From JAHJQZ01 sp963676075 (GTDB taxonomy: Bacteria; Pseudomonadota; Alphaproteobacteria; Rhizobiales; Devosiaceae), in the NCBI GenBank assembly GCA_963676075.2, contig CAXXNZ010000028.1, positions 1 to 64,000 of the forward strand: a DNA stretch of 64,000 bases. Direction: 5' to 3'. The stretch's first letter is position 1. Each line of letters opens with the position of its first letter. A program made the position numbers and the translations under genes. Below the pieces are notes generated by a model that had not been told where the DNA came from, made no database searches, and worked only from the letters and a program-made list of their open reading frames with translations. This document shows positions 24,716 to 33,385 of this stretch, one piece after another.

Positions 24716-25594
24716 CTACACAGTCTCATGTTCGAACAGGCTTTTTGCCGACGAGGCAACGAGCCATTCGCGGCGGGCAAGGGCACGCGCGCTAACCGGC
24801 AGATGGAGGGCATGCACCAATTGCCGGTACTCGAGCTGCGCTGCCTCGTGCGACGTGGTCGGCGAGCCGCCAAGCACCTCGTCATCGAGTTCATCGAAAA
24901 CCGTCAGTCCCAGCGGAAACAGCGAGCGGAAGATCACGCGCTCGGCAATGCCATCGGCCACCCGGCAGCCAAGCCGGGTCGAGATCTGGTCGAGACCGGA
25001 CTGCACCAGGCGCATGTTGCGTGACGACAGCATCGAGATGCGGTTTCTCACCAGCACCCAGTCGATCGTCCGGCCATCGATGGCAAGGCGCTCCTTGCGG
25101 GCTCGCTGCACCAGACGCGCATAATGGCTCAATTCGCGCGGTTCACCCGATACCGGATCGATATGGGCGAGCACGTCGATATCGATCAGGGAATCGTTGA
25201 GCGGCGTGATGAGCGTGTCGGCAAGCGAATGCGCCAGCCGGGTCAGATTGGTGTCAAAGCCGGGCGTGTCGACGATGATGTAGTCGGCGCTCGATTCGAC
25301 ATCCATCACCGCCTGGCGAAACAGGTCGAACTCGAGCCGCTGGTTTTCCTTCAGCGAGTCGCCCTTGGATTGCGGCAATTGATAATGGGTGGTGTGTGGC
25401 ACCTTGAGACCGCGCGCCTGCGCCCAGGTCCTGCGGTTGATCACATATTGGGTAAAGGTGTGCTGGCGGCTGTCGACGTCGATCGAGGCAACCTTGTAGC
25501 CCTCATAGAGCAAATGCACAGCAAGGTGAAAGGCCGTGGTCGACTTGCCCGACCCGCCCTTCTCGTTGCCCAGGACAATGACATGCGCGCTCAT
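24716..25594 (-). CDS. mipZ: Division-plane positioning ATPase MipZ
   Basis: MipZ is a ParA/MinD-superfamily ATPase that forms a gradient from the poles and blocks FtsZ ring assembly except at midcell in alphaproteobacteria. The 292-residue protein has the deviant Walker A NEKGGSGKSTTAFHLAV, switch I in VASIDVDSRQHTFTQYV, and Walker B with YIIVDTPGFDTNLTRLAHS. LVRNRISMLSSRNMRLV and the C-terminal HEAAQLEYRQL region match MipZ rather than chromosomal ParA. It is monocistronic, transcribed toward the 93-residue gene. Presence of MipZ with DivK and PleD indicates Caulobacter-type cell-cycle control. Confidence 0.93.
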   Translation of the reverse strand: MSAHVIVLGNEKGGSGKSTTAFHLAVHLLYEGYKVASIDVDSRQHTFTQYVINRRTWAQARGLKVPHTTHYQLPQSKGDSLKENQRLEFDLFRQAVMDVESSADYIIVDTPGFDTNLTRLAHSLADTLITPLNDSLIDIDVLAHIDPVSGEPRELSHYARLVQRARKERLAIDGRTIDWVLVRNRISMLSSRNMRLVQSGLDQISTRLGCRVADGIAERVIFRSLFPLGLTVFDELDDEVLGGSPTTSHEAAQLEYRQLVHALHLPVSARALARREWLVASSAKSLFEHETV

Positions 25595-25879
25595 TCCGGT
25601 CGTCCCTGATACAGCCGTATTCTCAGCCCGTCCTACACATCCGAGCCGGCACCGTTTATCGGTTCCGGCTCACGGCGTTGTGGCAACAGGGTGCAAGATG
25701 CCGTGCTCTGTCGCCAGTTTCTTTGACCGAAATGGTTTCCTCACTCCGGTCGCAGCGTAATGTGTCTCGTGCAGTCCAGATACCGTCCGGCACGATTCGC
25801 CATTACCTTCACTATAGCCAAAGAGCGCACTCAATAGGTTAACAAACACTGAATGCTCGTCCCTAAGTGGTACGAAGAA
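25595..25879. other. Upstream region of mipZ, no gene seen
   Basis: About 285 bases upstream of mipZ hold its promoter, not individually identifiable. No open frame shows family features. An AT-rich segment lies near 25840. Confidence 0.4.
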
Positions 25880-25981
25880 ATGGCATTTTCAAGAAATGTG
25901 GCTGCCGTTTGTCCGGTTTAAAACGCGGCAGAACAACAACTTGGATCATCTTGTCGTTTCGGTGAATAGTGACGTGACTAG
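25880..25981. repeat. RIME-like intergenic repeat, copy 3 (diverged)
   Basis: CATTTTCAAGAAATGTGGCT, followed by GCCG..TCCGGTTT and AAAACGCG, aligns with copy 2 at 33382. The tail contains GGATCATCTTG and ends in CTAG. The terminal CTA supplies the stop codon of the DUF1489 gene on the minus strand. Confidence 0.6.
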
Positions 25982-26400
25982 AGGAGACCGAGCCGCGCCA
26001 GTTCGGCCACAATGGCGGAATCATCTTCTTCGCCGAGCGTTTCGAGATCAGGTGGAGCGTCTTCCGGCTTGAGGTAGCGCCAGCCTTGAAACGCTGCTCG
26101 AGGACGCGGCACGGTGCGGATGACGACGGGTTCGAGCAGGATGTCGCAGGCTGGCACGCCGTCGTCACGCACCGAGGGTTCGAAACCGGCGATCTTCTGG
26201 CGTCCGCGGATTTCGCCTCCCATCACCCAATACAAGGACCCCTTGCCCGCGATCTCGTCGGCGCGTTTCGGGGTCATGCGTGTGCGGTGGAAGTTCAGCC
26301 CGTCGGGACGGCCGAGACCTGCGGCGCGCCTTTGCGTCCGCCATTCCTCGAGTTCCTCTACGGAATTGACACCGACACAGAGCTTGATCAGGTGAATCAT
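25978..26400 (-). CDS. DUF1489 family protein
   Basis: This 140-residue protein of unknown function is conserved across alphaproteobacteria. Diagnostic stretches are IHLIKLCVGVNSVEELEEW, LNFHRTRMTPKRADEI, GSLYWVMGGEIRGRQKI, CDILLEPVVIRTVPRPRAAFQGWRYL and the acidic end PPDLETLGEEDD. The ATG at 26400 follows AGAAGG; an earlier in-frame codon would add 10 residues overlapping a terminator hairpin. The stop codon is contributed by a RIME-like repeat end. Confidence 0.88.
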   Translation of the reverse strand: MIHLIKLCVGVNSVEELEEWRTQRRAAGLGRPDGLNFHRTRMTPKRADEIAGKGSLYWVMGGEIRGRQKIAGFEPSVRDDGVPACDILLEPVVIRTVPRPRAAFQGWRYLKPEDAPPDLETLGEEDDSAIVAELARLGLL

Positions 26401-26416
26401 CGAACCTTCTCGAATC

Positions 26417-26440
26417 AAAAGGGGCGCCACGGGGCGCCCC
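26417..26440 (-). terminator. Terminator upstream of DUF1489 gene
   Basis: On the minus strand GGGGCGCC, loop CCGT, GGCGCCCC is followed by TTTTG. It lies between the 33-residue membrane gene and the DUF1489 start, so it may separate them or act as an attenuator. Confidence 0.65.
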
Positions 26441-26467
26441 TGATCTGATTTTGGTCGACTTGAGGCC

Positions 26468-26569
26468 CTAGATACCTGCGACCAGAGAAACTGCGAAACC
26501 GAGCGCTACGAGTGAGATGAAGGTCCAACTCGCTGCGCGCCAACAAACGGCTTTGGCCTGGCTGCGCAT
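26468..26569 (-). CDS. Small membrane protein, 33 residues
   Basis: The frame reads MRSQAKAVCWRAASWTFISL and continues with VALGFAVSLVAGI, then TAG. A GGAG ribosome site lies 7-8 bases before the ATG. The N-terminus is basic and Trp-containing, and the rest is one membrane helix. The first half faintly resembles the start of DUF2061 proteins, but the protein is only half their length. A terminator hairpin follows within 30 bases. Function unknown; it could be a short regulator of a membrane complex. Confidence 0.5.
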   Translation of the reverse strand: MRSQAKAVCWRAASWTFISLVALGFAVSLVAGI

Positions 26570-26718
26570 GCATACTCCATTTGTCTGTTGCTACGTACCC
26601 CCGGGACGTCGCACCGCGCGCCCCATTCAAGCAACACTTCATTAACCAAGGACGGCTCGGAACTCAAGGGGCGATTGATGGCTGGCCAGCCGAATGCACG
26701 GTCAATTTGACGCTATGG

Positions 26719-28116
26719 TTAGAACAGCTGGAACCAGAAGGCGGCAAGGCCAAGAAAGGCAAAGAAACCAACGACATCGGTGACCGTTGTCACAAAGGCG
26801 CTGGAGGCGACGGCAGGATCGATCTTCATTCGGTCCAGCGTCAGCGGAATGAGAATGCCGGCTATGCCCGCCGCGATCAGGTTGATGATCATGGCGATTC
26901 CGATGACCAGCCCGATCTGGTAGTTCTCGAACCAGAGCGAGGCGATGATCCCCATCACGACGGCGAACACCACGCCGTTGAGAAGACCGACAAGCGCCTC
27001 GCGGCCGATCAGGCGTCCCATGTTGAAGTGGTCGAGTTCGCGGCTCGCTATGGCGCGCACGGTGACCGTCATCGTCTGGGTGCCGGCATTGCCGCCCATC
27101 GAGGCGACGATCGGCATCAGCACCGCCAACGCCACCATTTTCGAGATCGGCACGTCGAACATGGAAATGACGGTGGACGCGAGAATCGCCGTGACCAGAT
27201 TGACGAACAGCCAGGTCAGGCGCGACTTGACGATCTCGAACACCGAATCGGAAATCTCTTCGTCGCCGACACCGGCCAGGGCGCGGAAATCCTCGTCGGC
27301 TTCCTGCTGGATGATATCGACAATGTCATCGACGGTCAGGACACCGACCATGCGGCCGGATTCGTCGACGACAGCGACCTCGACAAGGTCATAGCGGTCG
27401 AAGACGCGCGCCGCCTGCTCCTGGTCTTCGGTGGCATCGACTTCGATCACATTGGGATTCATGATCTTGTCGATCTTGGCGGTGCGGCGCGATCTCAATA
27501 TCCGGTCGAGCGGCACCGTGCCCTGCAGATTGTAGCTCGGGTCGACCACGTAAATCTGGAAGAACTCGTCGGGCAGATCTTCCTCGCCGCGCATGTAGTC
27601 GATCGTCTGCCCGACCGACCAGTACGGCGGAATGGCGATGAAATCGGTCTGCATGCGCCGGCCGGCCGATTCCTCGGGGAAATCCAGCGAGCGCTTGAGC
27701 GAGAGCCGTTCGAATGCCGGCATGCGCGCGAGGATTTCTTCGCGGTCCGGTTCGTTGAGGTCCTCGAGAATGAAGACGGCGTCGTCGCTGTCGAGTTCGG
27801 CAACCCCGCGCGCAATGGCGGCATTGGGCAGGAACTCCATCAGATCGAGACGAATGTTCTCGTCGACCTCGGTCAGCGATTCGTAATCGAAATGGTCGCC
27901 GAGAAGTGTCACCAGCTTCAGGCGCTCATCTCCCGGCAGGGCTTCGAGCACGTCGCCAAGGTCGGCCGAGTGCAGGGGCGCGACGAGTTCACGCACCTCG
28001 TGGGCGTCTTCAGCCTCTATCAGCTCGGAAAGCCGGTCGAGCCAGTCCGCGTCGAGGTGACCTTCATCGTCCCGCACGAACATCTCGCCCGTGTCGCCCG
28101 TCTCGATTTTGCTCAT
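26719..28116 (-). CDS. mgtE: Magnesium transporter MgtE
   Basis: MgtE is a dimeric Mg2+ channel gated by cytosolic Mg2+. The 465-residue protein has the N domain (HSADLGDVLEALPGDERLKL), tandem CBS domains (YNLQGTVPLDRIL, VVDESGRMVGVLTVDDIVDI), the plug-helix region, and five C-terminal membrane segments with the signature MPIVASMGGNAGTQTMTVTVRA. The ion-path Asp is in TTVTDVVGFFAFLGLA. The ATG at 28116 is preferred over a TTG nine bases upstream; the ribosome site is weak for both. It is monocistronic. Confidence 0.95.
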   Translation of the reverse strand: MSKIETGDTGEMFVRDDEGHLDADWLDRLSELIEAEDAHEVRELVAPLHSADLGDVLEALPGDERLKLVTLLGDHFDYESLTEVDENIRLDLMEFLPNAAIARGVAELDSDDAVFILEDLNEPDREEILARMPAFERLSLKRSLDFPEESAGRRMQTDFIAIPPYWSVGQTIDYMRGEEDLPDEFFQIYVVDPSYNLQGTVPLDRILRSRRTAKIDKIMNPNVIEVDATEDQEQAARVFDRYDLVEVAVVDESGRMVGVLTVDDIVDIIQQEADEDFRALAGVGDEEISDSVFEIVKSRLTWLFVNLVTAILASTVISMFDVPISKMVALAVLMPIVASMGGNAGTQTMTVTVRAIASRELDHFNMGRLIGREALVGLLNGVVFAVVMGIIASLWFENYQIGLVIGIAMIINLIAAGIAGILIPLTLDRMKIDPAVASSAFVTTVTDVVGFFAFLGLAAFWFQLF

Positions 28117-28316
28117 ATCGGTCAACTGTTACCCCGCTTGGCTCGGGACGGACGCCAAAGGCTATGTACCGCGAGTGATTTTACGAAACCAGAGGTGGGG
28201 ACTGCGTTCACGGCGTTTTTTTTGGCCATTTCACCAGCAACCAAGCCAAAATTGCCAAAGCCGCCATGGCATTTGACCGCTAATCGCGATGAATGCGTTT
28301 AAAGCGATTTATGCGC

Positions 28317-28344
28317 TTGAGCGGGCGGAAATGATTTGCTACAC
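28317..28344 (+). promoter_or_regulatory. Putative promoter of tRNA-Leu
   Basis: TTGAGC and CTACAC are spaced by 16 bases, about 45 bases upstream of the mature tRNA 5' end. The rest of 28117-28388 holds no gene that I can see. Confidence 0.4.
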
Positions 28345-28388
28345 GCTAGCTCGCTTCGCCCAGAGCGGCAGAGCTTTTCCATGACAGT

Positions 28389-28475
28389 GCGGTCGTGGCG
28401 GAATTGGTAGACGCGCAGCGTTGAGGTCGCTGTGGGGTAATACCCGTGGAAGTTCGAGTCTTCTCGACCGCACCA
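28389..28475 (+). tRNA. tRNA-Leu (anticodon GAG)
   Basis: The 87-base class II tRNA has the acceptor stem GCGGTCG/CGACCGC, a D-loop with AATTGGTAGACGC, the anticodon stem CAGCG/CGCTG enclosing TTGAGGT (anticodon GAG at 28423-28425, reading CUC/CUU), a long variable arm, a T-loop GTTCGAGTC and an encoded CCA end. Confidence 0.97.
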
Positions 28476-28493
28476 AGAAATGGCAGAAATGAC

Positions 28494-28517
28494 AAAGGCG
28501 CCGTCAGGCGCCTTTTT
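28494..28517 (+). terminator. Terminator of tRNA-Leu
   Basis: AAAGGCGCC and GGCGCCTTT pair around a short loop and are followed by a T-run, 19 bases after the tRNA. It also faces the convergent FliN-like gene. Confidence 0.85.
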
Positions 28518-28554
28518 CTTTGCAAAGGATTCCGAAACCGCGGGCTGTCAGCAG

Positions 28555-28791
28555 CTAGGCGGACTTGTTGACCTTCTCGAGCACTTCGATGCTCAGGTGC
28601 CCGTCCTCGATCTTGACCTCACCACGCGCCACCAGCTTCTTGTTCACATAGATGCGCAAGGGATCGGTGTCGGTCGTGTCCAGTTCGATGACGGCGCCGC
28701 GGCCCATGCGCAACAGATGATGGATGGGCATGACGGCAGCGCCCAGTTCGACACTGAGTTCGACTTCGATCTGGTCTAGTGTGTCAAGCAT
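28555..28791 (-). CDS. Short FliN/SpoA-domain protein
   Basis: This 78-residue protein consists almost entirely of a FliM/FliN C-terminal (SpoA, surface presentation of antigens) domain: IEVELSVELGAAVMPIHHLLRMGRGAVIEL, DPLRIYVNKKLVARGEVKIEDG and LSIEVLEKV. In the flagellar switch this domain forms the C-ring. Here no flagellar gene is nearby, and the N-terminal extension of full FliN is missing. Rhizobiales often carry such a gene beside lipB. It may be a second FliN or a repurposed SpoA domain. It is divergent from lipB. Confidence 0.83.
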   Translation of the reverse strand: MLDTLDQIEVELSVELGAAVMPIHHLLRMGRGAVIELDTTDTDPLRIYVNKKLVARGEVKIEDGHLSIEVLEKVNKSA

Positions 28792-28878
28792 ACCTATCTT
28801 CTTCTGGGACTCGCGTTGGGCACAAACACCATAGCAAACGCTTCGTCCAACTTTGTGAACGAAAGGTTAACTTCGGGT

Positions 28879-29601
28879 ATGGAAATGGGACGAGACACAT
28901 GCAATCGCCTTTCGCGCCCCGACGGGGCTGCGATCGAATGGCGTGTGTTCGACGGACTGAGCCCCTACCCCGACATGCTGGCGATGATGAAGGACCGCGC
29001 CGAGGCGATCATTGCCGGCAGGGCGCGCGAAGCCATTTTCCTGGTTGAGCACCCGCCACTTTATACCGCCGGCACTTCGGCCAGGCCCGCCGACCTCATC
29101 GAGGAGAAACGGTTTCCCGTCTACGACGCTGGGCGCGGCGGACAATACACCTATCATGGCCCAGGCCAGCGGGTTGCCTATGTCATGCTCGACCTGAGAG
29201 AACGCGGCCGTGACATCAGGTGCTTTGTCTCCAATCTCGAACAGGTGGTGATCGACACCCTCGCCGCCTTCAACATCAAGGGTGAGCGGCGGGACAAGCG
29301 CGTCGGCGTCTGGGTCAGCCGGCCCGAACGCGGCGACGGCGCAGAAGACAAGATCGCTGCCATCGGCGTTCGCGTCAGCAAATGGGTGAGCTATCACGGG
29401 CTCTCGCTCAACATCTCGCCGGACCTTGGCCACTACACCGGAATCGTGCCCTGTGGCATATCCGATCACGGTGTCACCAGTTTCGAGGATCTCGGGCACA
29501 TCGCGTCGATGGAAGAGGTCGACATGGCCCTCAGGTCCGCTTTCGATGGGCGCTTTGGCCCGGTTGAGACGCCGCAATTGATCGCCCCCGCTAACGCTTA
29601 G
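28879..29601 (+). CDS. lipB: Lipoyl(octanoyl) transferase LipB
   Basis: LipB transfers octanoate from acyl carrier protein to the lipoyl domains of 2-oxoacid dehydrogenases and the glycine cleavage H protein. The 240-residue product has FLVEHPPLYTAGTSA, the signature GGQYTYHGPGQRVAYVMLDL, the catalytic Lys in KIAAIGVRVSKWVSYHGLSLN, and the catalytic Cys in TGIVPCGISDHGVTS. The chosen ATG follows AAAGG; another lies six bases later. A TTG farther upstream would add 21 unlikely residues. Confidence 0.95.
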   Translation: MEMGRDTCNRLSRPDGAAIEWRVFDGLSPYPDMLAMMKDRAEAIIAGRAREAIFLVEHPPLYTAGTSARPADLIEEKRFPVYDAGRGGQYTYHGPGQRVAYVMLDLRERGRDIRCFVSNLEQVVIDTLAAFNIKGERRDKRVGVWVSRPERGDGAEDKIAAIGVRVSKWVSYHGLSLNISPDLGHYTGIVPCGISDHGVTSFEDLGHIASMEEVDMALRSAFDGRFGPVETPQLIAPANA

Positions 29602-29652
29602 CTATTGCTTGCAGAATCTGATAGATTCGCCCCGACAACAGGAGGTTTCGCC

Positions 29653-30213
29653 ATGACATTCGAAGAATTCGGCAAATTCCTCAATCGTACCTTGCTGCTC
29701 AGCATGGATCGCATCAGCGGTCCGCGCCTGGTGCGCTTTGCCTATATCCTTGGCCTCGCCGTAGCGGCGATCTGGGCCCTCAATCACTTCTTCGCCACCT
29801 TCCGCGTCGGATTCGGCGACGGGCTGTGGGGGCTGCTCGAAATTGCCGTGTTCGGCCTGTTCGGCATCACGGTGTTGCGTGTGGTCTGCGAGGCGCTGAT
29901 CGTCTATTTCGAGGCGAACAAGGATGCTATGCAAACGGCCAGCCGGCCGGAAGGGCAAACGAGCCTGATCGACGAGGTTCGCGACGCCATCGAGCAGCTT
30001 GGCGACGAAGAGGACGGCAAGACGCCCGCCAGGATCGAGACGGAAAAGCCGGCAAAACCCGCCGCGGCCAAGCCGGCAGCGGGCAAGTCCGCCGCCGCGA
30101 AATCGGTCAGCGCCGCCAAGAGCAAGCCGGTCAAAGCCACCTCCCCGACACGGCGCACGCCGCGCACCGCCAAGCGCAGCCCCAAGCCGAAGGCCGGCAC
30201 CGGCGAAGGCTGA
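29653..30213 (+). CDS. DUF4282-like membrane protein with Lys/Ala/Pro-rich tail
   Basis: This 186-residue protein has two membrane segments (LVRFAYILGLAVAAIWAL and LLEIAVFGLFGITVLRVVCEALIVYF), the pattern of DUF4282 proteins (…RVVCEALIVYFEANK). A charged stretch and a low-complexity basic tail of roughly 80 residues rich in Lys, Ala and Pro follow. A strong AGGAGG site precedes the ATG at 29653. Function unknown. The family assignment is by pattern only. It lies between lipB and rimO in the same direction. Confidence 0.7.
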   Translation: MTFEEFGKFLNRTLLLSMDRISGPRLVRFAYILGLAVAAIWALNHFFATFRVGFGDGLWGLLEIAVFGLFGITVLRVVCEALIVYFEANKDAMQTASRPEGQTSLIDEVRDAIEQLGDEEDGKTPARIETEKPAKPAAAKPAAGKSAAAKSVSAAKSKPVKATSPTRRTPRTAKRSPKPKAGTGEG

Positions 30214-30309
30214 TCGAACGGCCGGCGCGGGCGGGCATCGCCCCTGCCGCGTTGACCTTTGCAGCAAAACAGATATGACAGGCTCGGTTTCGAAGACGGA
30301 GTATCCGGC

Positions 30310-31647
30310 ATGGCTTCAGCGCCGAAAATCGGACTTGTCAGCCTCGGCTGTCCCAAGGCGCTGGTCGACAGCGAACGCATCCTGACGACCCTCAGGGCGC
30401 AAGGCTATACGTTCTCGGGCGATTACAACGGCGCAGACGTCGTCATCGTCAACACCTGCGGCTTCCTCGACAGCGCCAAGGCGGAAAGCCTGGAGGCCAT
30501 CGGCGAGGCGCTCAACGAGAACGGCAAGGTCATCGTCACCGGGTGCCTCGGCACCGAGGAACAGCTGATCCGTGACACCCATCCGAGCGTTCTGGCTGTC
30601 ACCGGCCCGCATCAGTACGAGGCCGTCGTCAACGCCGTCCACGACGTGCTGCCGCCGGTCCACGATCCGAAAATGGATCTCGTTCCGCCGCAGGGCCTGC
30701 ACCTGACACCGCGCCACTACGCCTATCTCAAGATTTCCGAAGGCTGCAATAACCGCTGCAGCTTCTGCATCATCCCCAATATCCGCGGCGATCTCGTGTC
30801 GCGGCCCGTCGCCAGCGTGCTCTACGAGGCCGAACGGCTGGTGAAGGCCGGGACCAAGGAAATCCTCGTCATTTCGCAGGACACCAGCGCCTACGGCGTC
30901 GATCTCAAATACGCCACCAGCAAATTCCATGGCCGCGACGTGCCGGCGCGCTTCCTTGAGCTCTCAAAGGAGCTCGGCGATCTCGGTGCGTGGATACGCC
31001 TGCACTATGTTTATCCCTACCCCCATGTCGACAAGGTCGTCGAGCTGATGGCCGAGGGCAAGATCTTGCCCTATCTCGATATTCCCTTCCAGCATGCCTC
31101 GCCGTCGGTCCTCAAGGCCATGCGGCGTCCGGCCAACCAGGAAAAGACCCTGGATCGCATCAAGGCGTGGCGGAAGATCTGCCCGGACCTTGCCATCCGC
31201 TCGACCTTCATCACCGGTTTCCCCGGCGAGACGGAGGACGATTTCGACATGCTGCTCGACTGGATCGAGGAAGCCGAGATCGACCGCGTCGGCTGCTTCG
31301 AATTCGAGCCCGTCGCCGGAGCCAAGGCCAATGACCTGCCCAACGCCGTGCCCGACGAGGTAAAAACCGAGCGCTGGGAGCGGCTGATGGAAGTCGCCCG
31401 CGACGTTAGCGCCAAGCGCCTTGCCGAAAAGGTCGGCCGCACCGTCGACGTGCTGGTCGACGATGTCCGGCCCGAGGACAACATCGCCATCGCCCGCTCG
31501 CAATGGGACGCGCCCGAGGTCGACGGCACGGTTATCATCTCGAATGCCGACGGCATCGCGCCGGGCCAGATGGTCTCGGTCAAGCTCACCGACGCCGACG
31601 AATACGACCTTTACGCCCTGCCGGCAGACAAGAGCGTCGATGCCTGA
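30310..31647 (+). CDS. rimO: Ribosomal protein S12 methylthiotransferase RimO
   Basis: RimO is a radical-SAM enzyme that adds a methylthio group to the beta-carbon of a conserved Asp in ribosomal protein S12. The 445-residue protein has the N-terminal UPF0004 domain with cluster Cys residues (SLGCPKALVDSER, VNTCGFLDSAKAES, TGCLG), the radical-SAM CX3CX2C motif in SEGCNNRCSFCIIP, and a C-terminal TRAM domain (DVLVDDVRPEDN). The ATG at 30310 follows GGAG. Its substrate S12 is encoded at 60343 in this window. The stop overlaps the folP start by 8 bases. Confidence 0.96.
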   Translation: MASAPKIGLVSLGCPKALVDSERILTTLRAQGYTFSGDYNGADVVIVNTCGFLDSAKAESLEAIGEALNENGKVIVTGCLGTEEQLIRDTHPSVLAVTGPHQYEAVVNAVHDVLPPVHDPKMDLVPPQGLHLTPRHYAYLKISEGCNNRCSFCIIPNIRGDLVSRPVASVLYEAERLVKAGTKEILVISQDTSAYGVDLKYATSKFHGRDVPARFLELSKELGDLGAWIRLHYVYPYPHVDKVVELMAEGKILPYLDIPFQHASPSVLKAMRRPANQEKTLDRIKAWRKICPDLAIRSTFITGFPGETEDDFDMLLDWIEEAEIDRVGCFEFEPVAGAKANDLPNAVPDEVKTERWERLMEVARDVSAKRLAEKVGRTVDVLVDDVRPEDNIAIARSQWDAPEVDGTVIISNADGIAPGQMVSVKLTDADEYDLYALPADKSVDA

Positions 31648-32500
31648 TCCCGCACACGCAAGCTTCGAAATCCCCGTCGCCGGACGGCAGTTGCGGCTCG
31701 GCCCGAAACCGGTGGTCATGGGCATTCTCAATGTCACCCCCGACAGCTTTTCCGACGGCGGCAAGCATTTGGCCGTCGCCGACGCCGTCGCCGCGGCGGA
31801 ACGCATGCTCGCTGAAGGTGCAGATATCCTCGACATCGGCGGCGAAAGCACCCGCCCCGGCGCCGAACCGGTCGGCATCCAGACCGAACTCGATCGTGTC
31901 ATGCCGGTGCTCGATGCCCTGAAGGCGAAAGGCATCGAAGCGTTCACCTCGATCGACACGCGCCACACGCTCGTCGCCGATCAGGCGTTGCAGGCCGGCG
32001 CCCACATCATCAACGATGTCGAAGGGCTTCAGGGCGAACACGAACTCGCCGATATCGCTGCCGTCTATGATGTTCCGGTTGTCGCCATGCACTGGGACCG
32101 CGAACGCGATACGGACAAGGACATCATTTCGGAGATCAGGCGCTTTTTCGAGCGGACGATCCAGATCGCCGACAGCGCCGGCATTCCCCGAAAGAAGCTG
32201 ATTCTCGATCCCGGTTTCGGTTTCGCCAAGACCATGGCCGAAAACTACGAGCTCCTGCGTCGGCTGGACGAACTGTCGGTCTTCGGCCTGCCGATCCTCG
32301 CCGGCACTTCGCGCAAGCGCATGATCGGCAACCTGCTTGACGTGCCGCCCGAGGACCGGGCGCATGGCACTGCCGCAACATCGGTCCTGGCCTACGAGCG
32401 CGGCGCCCACATCTTCCGGGTCCACGACATTATCGCCAATCGCGACGCCCTGAGGGTCGCCGAGGCGTGCCTTTACGGACCGCCCGTAACCGAAAGCTGA
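31640..32500 (+). CDS. folP: Dihydropteroate synthase
   Basis: This enzyme joins 6-hydroxymethyl-dihydropterin diphosphate and p-aminobenzoate to give dihydropteroate and is the sulfonamide target. The 286-residue TIM barrel has MGILNVTPDSFSDGGK, DIGGESTRPGAEPV, HIINDVEGLQ, ILDPGFGFAKT and ILAGTSRKRMIG. It overlaps rimO by 8 bases and is followed by folB after 3 bases and then folK: three consecutive folate genes in one operon with rimO. Confidence 0.96.
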   Translation: MPDPAHASFEIPVAGRQLRLGPKPVVMGILNVTPDSFSDGGKHLAVADAVAAAERMLAEGADILDIGGESTRPGAEPVGIQTELDRVMPVLDALKAKGIEAFTSIDTRHTLVADQALQAGAHIINDVEGLQGEHELADIAAVYDVPVVAMHWDRERDTDKDIISEIRRFFERTIQIADSAGIPRKKLILDPGFGFAKTMAENYELLRRLDELSVFGLPILAGTSRKRMIGNLLDVPPEDRAHGTAATSVLAYERGAHIFRVHDIIANRDALRVAEACLYGPPVTES

Positions 32501-32503
32501 CAC

Positions 32504-32881
32504 ATGAGCAAGACGCGTGACCGCATCATCCTGAGTGATCTGGCCTTTTACGGCTATCACGGCGTCATGCTCGAGGAAAACAAGCTCGGCCAGCGTTTCC
32601 GCATCGATCTGGAATGCGGGCTCGACCTCAAGCGTGCCGGCGACACCGATATCGTCGAGGCGACCGTCAGCTATGCCGACATCTATTCATTGGTGAAGGC
32701 GGCGACCGAGGACACCCGCTACAAGCTGATAGAAGCCCTGGCCCAGCACATCATCGACCGGCTGTTCGAGAGTTTTGCACCGTTCGAGTGGATCCGCATC
32801 CGCATCCGCAAGCCGGAAGCCCCAATTCCTGCGGTTGCCGGCGAATTCGCCATCGAGCTGTTCCGGACTCGGGACGAATAG
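32504..32881 (+). CDS. folB: Dihydroneopterin aldolase
   Basis: FolB converts 7,8-dihydroneopterin to 6-hydroxymethyl-dihydropterin, the step before FolK. The 125-residue protein has the tunnel-fold motifs LSDLAFYGYHGVMLEENKLGQRFRIDLE, the catalytic Tyr/Lys region VSYADIYSLVKAATE with LIEALAQHI, and RIRIRKPEAPIPAVAGEFAIEL. It starts 3 bases after folP. Confidence 0.94.
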   Translation: MSKTRDRIILSDLAFYGYHGVMLEENKLGQRFRIDLECGLDLKRAGDTDIVEATVSYADIYSLVKAATEDTRYKLIEALAQHIIDRLFESFAPFEWIRIRIRKPEAPIPAVAGEFAIELFRTRDE

Positions 32882-32938
32882 TCCCATGTCCGGCCATCGC
32901 GGCCGCTGGTTATTCATTTTGGCAGTGCGAAGGGGATA

Positions 32939-33385
32939 ATGCTGATGGCGCGTGCCTATGTCGGTCTTGGAGCCAATATCGGCGAACCGAAGGTTCAGAT
33001 CGCCGAGGCAATGGCGCGGCTTGACGCCTTCGGCGGATTTGCGGTGACCGCCCGCTCTCGTCCCATCGTCACCCGCCCCTGGGGCAAGACCGATCAACCC
33101 GATTTCATCAATGCCATGGTTGAGGTGAAGACCGATCTCGGACCGTTCGCCGTGCTCGACGCCTGCCGCGCCATAGAACGCGACATGGGCCGCTCGAAGG
33201 GCGAGAAATGGGGCCCGCGGTCGATCGATCTCGACGTTATCGCCTATGACAGATTGATCTTCATGACCGAACGGCTGACGGTGCCGCACCCTTATGCGTA
33301 TGCTCGCAGCTTCGTGCTCGACCCGCTGCGCGAAATCGCCCCGGACGTCGCCGACTGGATCATTGCCGTGGCCAATAAAGGCTAG
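32939..33385 (+). CDS. folK: 2-amino-4-hydroxy-6-hydroxymethyldihydropteridine diphosphokinase
   Basis: FolK transfers pyrophosphate from ATP to hydroxymethyl-dihydropterin, supplying the FolP substrate. The 148-residue protein has YVGLGANIGEPKVQIAEAM, the HPPK signature RDMGRSKGEKWGPRSIDLDVIAY and PHPYAYARSFVLDPL. It is slightly short for the family (about 160). AAGGGG precedes the ATG. The TAG stop is formed by the left end (CTAG) of a RIME-like repeat. Confidence 0.94.
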   Translation: MLMARAYVGLGANIGEPKVQIAEAMARLDAFGGFAVTARSRPIVTRPWGKTDQPDFINAMVEVKTDLGPFAVLDACRAIERDMGRSKGEKWGPRSIDLDVIAYDRLIFMTERLTVPHPYAYARSFVLDPLREIAPDVADWIIAVANKG

